From contig JAGWHB010000003.1 of the NCBI GenBank assembly GCA_028867035.1, forward strand, positions 353,005-417,004: DNA of 64,000 nucleotides. The letters are read 5' to 3'. The stretch comes from Nitrososphaerota archaeon. GTDB lineage: Archaea > Thermoproteota > Nitrososphaeria > Nitrososphaerales > Gagatemarchaeaceae. The position numbers were made by a program, and so were the translations under genes. Numbering within the stretch: the stretch's first letter is position 1; every line of letters begins with the position of its first letter. Shown here piece after piece: positions 59,317-64,000 of this stretch. The notes beneath the pieces are model-generated. The model worked only from the letters and a program-made list of their open reading frames with translations, was not told where the DNA came from and did no database searches.

Positions 59317-60773
59317 TCTAGGTTCACGGACACGTTCTTGGTCCGCACGTAGGCCTGCACCGCCTCCATCCCTTGCTCGGAAGAGTTGCCGCTGTTCTTG
59401 AAACCGCCAAAGGGCGTCTGAGGGAACGTGATCGGTTCCTCGTTGATAGTCACGATGCCCGACTCCAGCTGCTTTGCGACGACGTGAGCCCTCCTCAGGT
59501 CCCTGGTCCAAACGCCAGCCCAGAGACCGTACTCAGAATCGTTCGCCTTCTGGACCGCGTCCCCCTGGCCTTCGAAGGTAGTTACTGTCAGCACGGGTCC
59601 GAATATCTCCTCACGCGCCACCTTCATTTCTTGGGTGACCCCGTCAAGTATCGTCGGCCGATAGAAGAAGCCTGACTTGAGCTCCTCTTCCTCCGGAGGC
59701 GCGCCCCCGGCTGCGATGGTCGCCCCCTCGCTCGTCCCGATGTCGACATAACCCGCCACCCTCTCCTTCTGTGACGCCGCCACCAGGGGGCCCATGGCCG
59801 TCTCCGGCTTCAGGCCGTCGCCCAATTTCATCCCTTTGGCACCATCTACCAGCCTCTGGAGGAGTGCTTCTTTGATCCCCTCTTCGACAAGTAGCCTGGA
59901 GCCTGCCCAGCACATCTGCCCCGCGTTTGTGAATATGCCGTTCAGGACGGCACCAGCGGCCCTTTCTACGTCAGCATCATCGAAGACGATATTGGGGTTC
60001 TTGCCTCCCAGCTCGAGTATCACCCTCGAAAGGTTTTCTGATGCCAGTTCCATGACCCTCATCCCGGTCTCGACGGACCCTGTCAGGGCTGTCAGCTTGA
60101 CGTCCGGATGCTTGATGAGAGAGCCTCCGACTTCGTCCCCTCCCCCTGTTATCACGTTCACCACGCCGTCCGGCATTCCAGCCTCCTTGCAGAGCTCGGC
60201 GAATTTCAGGAGTGTCAGTGGGGTGAAAGACGCGGGCTTCGCCACAATGGTGTTCCCTGCAGCCAGCGCCGGCGCCATGCTCCTGGCTGCCATTACGAGC
60301 GGGTAATTCCATGGCACGACGTGTGCCGTCACCCCGAGCGGCTCCTTGACCGTGTAGTCGAGCCTGTTGCCCGGCACCGGGATTGTGCTACCCTGGATCT
60401 TGTCGGCCAGGCCGGCAAAATACTCGAAGTGCCTCGCGGCCATTGCTATGTCCCCCTTCGCCTGCCCGAGGGGCTTGCCGTTGTTCAACGTCTCCAGCCT
60501 TGCGAAATCCGCGAGCCTCTCCCTCAGGGTCTGCGAGACCTTCGCAAGGAGCCTCCCCCGCTTGCTCGGGTCCATGGACCGCCAGCCAGGGTCCTCGAAC
60601 GCCCTCTTCGCCGCGTCGACAGCCGCTTTGACGTCTTCGGTGTCCCCCTTGGGGACGTGGGCAAGCACCCTGCCCGTAGCAGGGTTGAACACAGGGTAGT
60701 GCCTGCCGGAGTGGGAGGCGACCCATGCGCCTCCGATGAACATCTCATAGTTGGGGACGGTCTCCGCCTGCAT
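59313..60773 (-). CDS. Aldehyde dehydrogenase, possible partner of the paa-type genes
   Basis: A 486-residue NAD(P)-dependent aldehyde dehydrogenase. Catalytic Cys is in GQMCWAGSR, Glu in LELGGKNPN, and PWNYPLVMAARSMAPALAAGNT matches the family. It shares a strand with the thiolase 34 bases upstream. Organisms without a fused PaaZ use a separate aldehyde dehydrogenase on the open-chain semialdehyde of phenylacetate; this gene could fill that role, but general aldehyde oxidation is as likely from sequence. Confidence 0.88.
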   Translation of the reverse strand: MQAETVPNYEMFIGGAWVASHSGRHYPVFNPATGRVLAHVPKGDTEDVKAAVDAAKRAFEDPGWRSMDPSKRGRLLAKVSQTLRERLADFARLETLNNGKPLGQAKGDIAMAARHFEYFAGLADKIQGSTIPVPGNRLDYTVKEPLGVTAHVVPWNYPLVMAARSMAPALAAGNTIVAKPASFTPLTLLKFAELCKEAGMPDGVVNVITGGGDEVGGSLIKHPDVKLTALTGSVETGMRVMELASENLSRVILELGGKNPNIVFDDADVERAAGAVLNGIFTNAGQMCWAGSRLLVEEGIKEALLQRLVDGAKGMKLGDGLKPETAMGPLVAASQKERVAGYVDIGTSEGATIAAGGAPPEEEELKSGFFYRPTILDGVTQEMKVAREEIFGPVLTVTTFEGQGDAVQKANDSEYGLWAGVWTRDLRRAHVVAKQLESGIVTINEEPITFPQTPFGGFKNSGNSSEQGMEAVQAYVRTKNVSVNLD

Positions 60774-60807
60774 GGCTCGCTACGACTCCTTCAGTGGGTC
60801 ATAACTG

Positions 60808-62064
60808 TTACTTCACGAGCTCGAAGGCTGTCGATATCCCCTGGCCCACCCCGATGCACATGGTGGCCAGCCCGAACCTCGTCCCCGTCCGCTTCATCTG
60901 ATGGACCAGTGTAGTGGCGAGTCGGGCGCCGCTGCAACCAAGAGGGTGGCCTATCGCGATAGCGCCGCCGTTGGGGTTCATCTTCTTCAGGTCAAATCCC
61001 GCCATCTCCTCCACGCAAGCCAGCACCTGTGCTGCGAAGGCCTCATTGAGCTCGATTATTCCGAACTCATCAAGGCTCATGCCGAGCCGCGAGAGCAGCT
61101 TCTTGGTCGAGTAGACCGGTCCCATCCCCATGTAGCTTGGGTGGACGCCTGCGGTTGCAGACCCGAGTATCCTCGCGATTGGCCTGAGACCGAGGCTCTC
61201 CGCTTTCTCCTCGCTCATCAAGACCAGCGCCGCAGCGCCGTCGTTTATCCCTGACGAGTTCCCAGCGGTCACCGTGCCGTTCTTCCGGAAGGCGGGCTTG
61301 AGCGTCGCGAGCTTCTCCAAGGAGGTGTCAGTCCTCGGGCCTTCGTCCTCCATTGTCCCCTCCGGCTTCTCCGGAGTCTTTATCGAGATAACCTCGTCAG
61401 TGAACCTGCCACTCCCCCTCGCATCGACGGCCTTCCTATGGCTCGCAAGGGCGAACTCGTCCTGCGATTCTCGGCTGATCTTGTACTTCTCCGCCAAGTT
61501 CTCGGCGGTCTCCCCCATGGAGATTGGCGGGTACTCGGGAGGGAATGCGGGGTTCACGAATCGCCAACCGATGGTCGAATCCACAAGCGAAACACCGTCT
61601 TGTTCTTGCCCAAACCCCGGCTTCAGTGCGACAAGTGGCGCCCGGGTCATGCTCTCCACCCCACCAGCCAGCAGGATGTCTCCCTCCCCGGCAGCTATGA
61701 CCCTGGCGGCGGAGTTCACGGCCTCCAGTCCGGAACCGCAGAGTCTGTTGACTGTTGCCCCCGGGACAGTGTAGGGCAGCCCAGCAAGAAGGATCGCCAT
61801 CCGTGCGACGTTCCTGTTGTCCTCGCCCCCCTGGTTGGAGCAACCGAAATAGACGTCGTCGATTGCTTTCGCATCGACCCCAGACCTACCAATTACGTTA
61901 CTGATGACCAGCGCCCCCAGGTCGTCCGGACGCACTGACTTCAGGATGCCCCCGCGTTTCCCGATCGGCGTTCTGACCGCATCTATGATAACGGCCTGGC
62001 CTTTCACGGGGCCTACGAATCGTCGGCCGCTTATCTTCTTTGCTGGAGTCTGGGCTGCTTCCAT
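60808..62064 (-). CDS. paaJ: 3-Oxoadipyl-CoA thiolase-type acyltransferase
   Basis: A 418-residue thiolase. The acyl Cys is in [12 protein letters not shown], with [12 protein letters not shown] and GGAIAIGHP at the C-terminal site. [17 protein letters not shown] and [10 protein letters not shown] are characteristic of the PaaJ/PcaF branch that cleaves 3-oxoadipyl-CoA to acetyl-CoA and succinyl-CoA. The first 25 residues (to about [14 protein letters not shown]) are an extension; a later start is possible. PaaG and PaaF homologues lie just upstream on the same strand. Confidence 0.88.
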   Translation of the reverse strand: MEAAQTPAKKISGRRFVGPVKGQAVIIDAVRTPIGKRGGILKSVRPDDLGALVISNVIGRSGVDAKAIDDVYFGCSNQGGEDNRNVARMAILLAGLPYTVPGATVNRLCGSGLEAVNSAARVIAAGEGDILLAGGVESMTRAPLVALKPGFGQEQDGVSLVDSTIGWRFVNPAFPPEYPPISMGETAENLAEKYKISRESQDEFALASHRKAVDARGSGRFTDEVISIKTPEKPEGTMEDEGPRTDTSLEKLATLKPAFRKNGTVTAGNSSGINDGAAALVLMSEEKAESLGLRPIARILGSATAGVHPSYMGMGPVYSTKKLLSRLGMSLDEFGIIELNEAFAAQVLACVEEMAGFDLKKMNPNGGAIAIGHPLGCSGARLATTLVHQMKRTGTRFGLATMCIGVGQGISTAFELVK

Positions 62065-62092
62065 GGGCCCATCCTCCCTATGGCTGAACCGT

Positions 62093-62887
62093 CTATTGCC
62101 CCGTGAACTCTGGTTCTCGCTTGTCGAAGAAGGCCCTGACGCCTTCGACGTGGTCCCGCGTCCTTCCGGCGATATCCTGTAGATACATCTCGTATTCCAG
62201 CGCCGAATCCATGTCCACGACGACTGCCCTGTTCATGGCACGCTTTGTCAGGCCCATGGCCTTCGTGGGACCCTTTGCGAGCCGCTCGGCCAGCTTCGTC
62301 ACCTGCATCCTGAACTCGTTCTCCGGGAAGACCCAGTTGACCAGCCCCAGGTTCATCGCCCTGGGAGCATCTATGGGCTCACCGAGCAGCCCGACCTCCA
62401 TCGCCTTGCCCAGCCCCAGGATCCGCGTCAGCCAAAAGCTCGTCCCGGAGTCGGGCGCGAGCCCGACCTTGATGAACGCTTCATGGAACGTCGCCTTGTC
62501 GGAAGCAGCCCTCAGGTCGCAGGCAAGCGCCAACCCCAGGCCCGCACCCGCAGTCACTCCATTGACGGCCGCGAGGACCGGCTTCTCCATCCTCCTGATC
62601 TTCCCGACTATCGGATTGTATTTTCTCTTGATTACCTCTCCTAGGAGCATAGGCTTCCCGCTGTCGTAGGTGGCCCTGTTCGCGCTCAGGTCCTCGCCGA
62701 CGGAGAAGGCTCTGCCTTCGCCTGTGAGCACGATACAGCGCACCTCGGAGGACTTCTCGCCTTCCTTCAGGGCCTCCATCAGGTCGTTCCCCATCTGCTC
62801 GTTGAAGGCGTTCAGCTTGTCGGGCCTGTTCAGCGTGACCCAGAAGACGCCGTTCCCCGACTCTGTCTTGACCGTCGCGTACTGCAA
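62093..62887 (-). CDS. paaG: PaaG-type enoyl-CoA isomerase (crotonase family)
   Basis: A 264-residue crotonase-family protein. The first oxyanion segment is GEGRAFSVGEDLS; then YNPIVGKIRRMEKPVLAAVNG and a second loop GLAPDSGTSFWL, in which an Asp sits where PaaG has its catalytic Asp, and the crotonase Glu pair is missing. The end KREPEFTGQ is also PaaG-like. PaaG isomerises epoxyphenylacetyl-CoA to oxepin-CoA. The stop of the PaaF-like gene abuts its start. Confidence 0.82.
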   Translation of the reverse strand: MQYATVKTESGNGVFWVTLNRPDKLNAFNEQMGNDLMEALKEGEKSSEVRCIVLTGEGRAFSVGEDLSANRATYDSGKPMLLGEVIKRKYNPIVGKIRRMEKPVLAAVNGVTAGAGLGLALACDLRAASDKATFHEAFIKVGLAPDSGTSFWLTRILGLGKAMEVGLLGEPIDAPRAMNLGLVNWVFPENEFRMQVTKLAERLAKGPTKAMGLTKRAMNRAVVVDMDSALEYEMYLQDIAGRTRDHVEGVRAFFDKREPEFTGQ

Positions 62888-63664
62888 CTATTTCCCCTTG
62901 AACACGGGCTTTCTTTTCTCCATGAACGCCTTCATCCCTTCCTTCGCGTCCTCGGAAGCGAACAGCAGGTAGAAGAGCTCACGCTCGAAGTCTATGCCGT
63001 CGCTCAGGCCCATCTCGAAGGCCTTGTTCACTGACATCTTCGCCAGCCTCAGGGCCACCGGGGATTTCGAAGCGATCTCAATGGCCACCTTCTTCGCCTC
63101 TTCGAGGTAGGCCTCCTTGGGGACTACCCTGCTCACCAGCCCCAGCGTCTTTGCTTCTTCGGCTCCTATCCTCTTCCCTGTGAGTATCATCTCCATCGCC
63201 TTGTACTTCCCTACGGCCCTCGTGAGCCTCTGGGTCCCACCTCCGCCCGGCATCACGCCGATGTCAATCTCGGGCTGGCCCAGCTGGGTTGTCTCCGACG
63301 CCACCAGCACGTCAAGGCTCATCGCAAGCTCGAGCCCTCCCCCTAGGACGAAGCCGCTCAGCGCTCCAACAATGGGTTTAGGGTACTTCCCTACCTTGTC
63401 CCAGAGCGGGAAGAAGTGTCCCGACATGGTCATCTCCACGGCAGTCATATCGGCCATCTCCCCGATGTCTGCCCCGGCCGAGAACGCCCTCTCGCTCCCC
63501 GCTATCACCAGGCACCTGACGCCGTCGTCCTTCTCGAACTCGGTCAGAGCAGAAATGAGCTCGGTGACCAGCTTCGTGCTCAGCGCGTTCATCGCCTGCG
63601 GGCGGTTGATGGTGATGATCCCAACCATGCCTTCCTTCGATACCGCGATCGTCTCGTAGTCCAT
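62888..63664 (-). CDS. paaF: Enoyl-CoA hydratase, PaaF-like
   Basis: A 258-residue enoyl-CoA hydratase from ATG 63664. Both crotonase Glu residues are kept: GGGLELAM and LGQPEIDIGVMPGGGGTQRL. The start is preceded by GGTTATTACAATC (about 63686-63698), suitable for a TATA box; the track frame to 63745 overlaps the divergent thioesterase. It is followed directly by the PaaG-type gene. It could act in the phenylacetate pathway or in general beta-oxidation. Confidence 0.88.
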   Translation of the reverse strand: MDYETIAVSKEGMVGIITINRPQAMNALSTKLVTELISALTEFEKDDGVRCLVIAGSERAFSAGADIGEMADMTAVEMTMSGHFFPLWDKVGKYPKPIVGALSGFVLGGGLELAMSLDVLVASETTQLGQPEIDIGVMPGGGGTQRLTRAVGKYKAMEMILTGKRIGAEEAKTLGLVSRVVPKEAYLEEAKKVAIEIASKSPVALRLAKMSVNKAFEMGLSDGIDFERELFYLLFASEDAKEGMKAFMEKRKPVFKGK

Positions 63665-63743
63665 GTGCCGGAGGCCGAGAGGTGATTGTAATAACCCTAG
63701 CGACCTCGTCACGTTAAAGAACCGTCGAAACCCCACGTCGTCC

Positions 63744-64000
63744 ATGGGGGGCTGGCACGAGCAGAACCTGCGGGTCCGCTACGAGGAGACCGACACCATG
63801 GGGGTCGTCTACTACGCGAAGTTTTTCGTTTGGATGGAGGTAGGAAGAGTTGCACTACTTCGGGACGTCGGATTCGGATACAAAGAGTGGGTGAGACAAG
63901 ATGTGGAGATACCCGTCGTTCAGGCCCACGCCGACTACAGGTCTTCAGTCCGCTTCGACGACGAAGTCCTGGTCAAAACCAGGGTCGCCTCCATCGGCAA
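63744..64000 (+). CDS. 4HBT-type acyl-CoA thioesterase, 3' end cut by window
   Basis: The first 85 residues of a hot-dog-fold thioesterase of the YbgC/4-hydroxybenzoyl-CoA type. VRYEETDTMGVVYYAKFFVWME holds the family's catalytic Asp in TDTMG-VVYY. The gene is open at the window end. ATG 63744 lies about 26 bases after CGTTAAAG (63712-63719), a leaderless start. It is divergent from PaaF, so it may belong to the acyl-CoA catabolic set. Confidence 0.84.
   Translation, partial: MGGWHEQNLRVRYEETDTMGVVYYAKFFVWMEVGRVALLRDVGFGYKEWVRQDVEIPVVQAHADYRSSVRFDDEVLVKTRVASIG

Overview
This 64 kb window is a gene-dense piece of an archaeal chromosome. The archaeal assignment rests on aIF1A, a class I CCA-adding enzyme, a GPN GTPase, UPF0201 and UPF0200 proteins, a Trm11-type tRNA methyltransferase, ThpR, a COG2112 kinase, a tRNA gene without encoded CCA, and TATA boxes placed 24-27 bases before start codons (leaderless promoters, often with GTG or TTG starts). 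The DNA is visibly GC-rich. The gene set would fit a heterotrophic, at least partly aerobic member of the Nitrososphaerota/Thermoproteota, but no marker here fixes the lineage. No CRISPR array, insertion sequence, rRNA or prophage is visible, and no gene-free stretch exceeds 300 bases; the longest are 51191-51419 and 31143-31346.

Left part (1-16.5 kb): the end of a DEAD-box helicase, aIF1A, an LhgO-type oxidoreductase, a ChrB/MFS pair, a methyltransferase facing a UbiA-like membrane protein, a dihydrolipoamide-dehydrogenase-type flavoprotein and a secreted beta-propeller. A propionyl-CoA block follows: acyl-CoA dehydrogenase, both methylmalonyl-CoA mutase subunits and MeaB, then a citrate/2-methylcitrate synthase and a methylisocitrate-lyase-type enzyme. 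A PduO-type cobalamin adenosyltransferase at 58.8 kb could supply the mutase cofactor.

Middle (16.6-39.8 kb): informational and nucleotide genes (GPN GTPase, CinA-like, Nudix, PRPP synthase, Trm11-like, RNase Z, UPF0201, UPF0200, ThpR, CCA enzyme, COG2112 kinase, tRNA-Pro), an antiporter, a cytoplasmic histidine kinase, a surface glycosyltransferase pair, a Doc-like protein lacking its catalytic His, a PorGD-A-B pyruvate:ferredoxin oxidoreductase operon, PPDK, and a PadR/SHOCT divergent pair around an inverted repeat.

Right part (39.8-64 kb): a homoprotocatechuate-type aromatic block (HpaC, HpaD, HpaB, an FAH-family protein, an acetoacetate-decarboxylase-fold protein and an aldehyde dehydrogenase), then a copper block (CuA-like cupredoxin, YHS-CopA ATPase, YHS protein), malic enzyme, and finally a phenylacetate-type lower pathway (aldehyde dehydrogenase, PaaJ, PaaG, PaaF, and a thioesterase cut by the window end). 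Together they suggest oxidation of aromatic acids to acetyl-CoA, succinate/succinyl-CoA and pyruvate, feeding malic enzyme, PFOR and PPDK.

Regulatory signals of note are a 14-bp palindrome at the start sites of the PFOR operon and the cupredoxin, with a one-mismatch copy before malic enzyme, and three divergent gene pairs that appear to share one near-symmetric TATA box, with start codons 54-55 bases apart.
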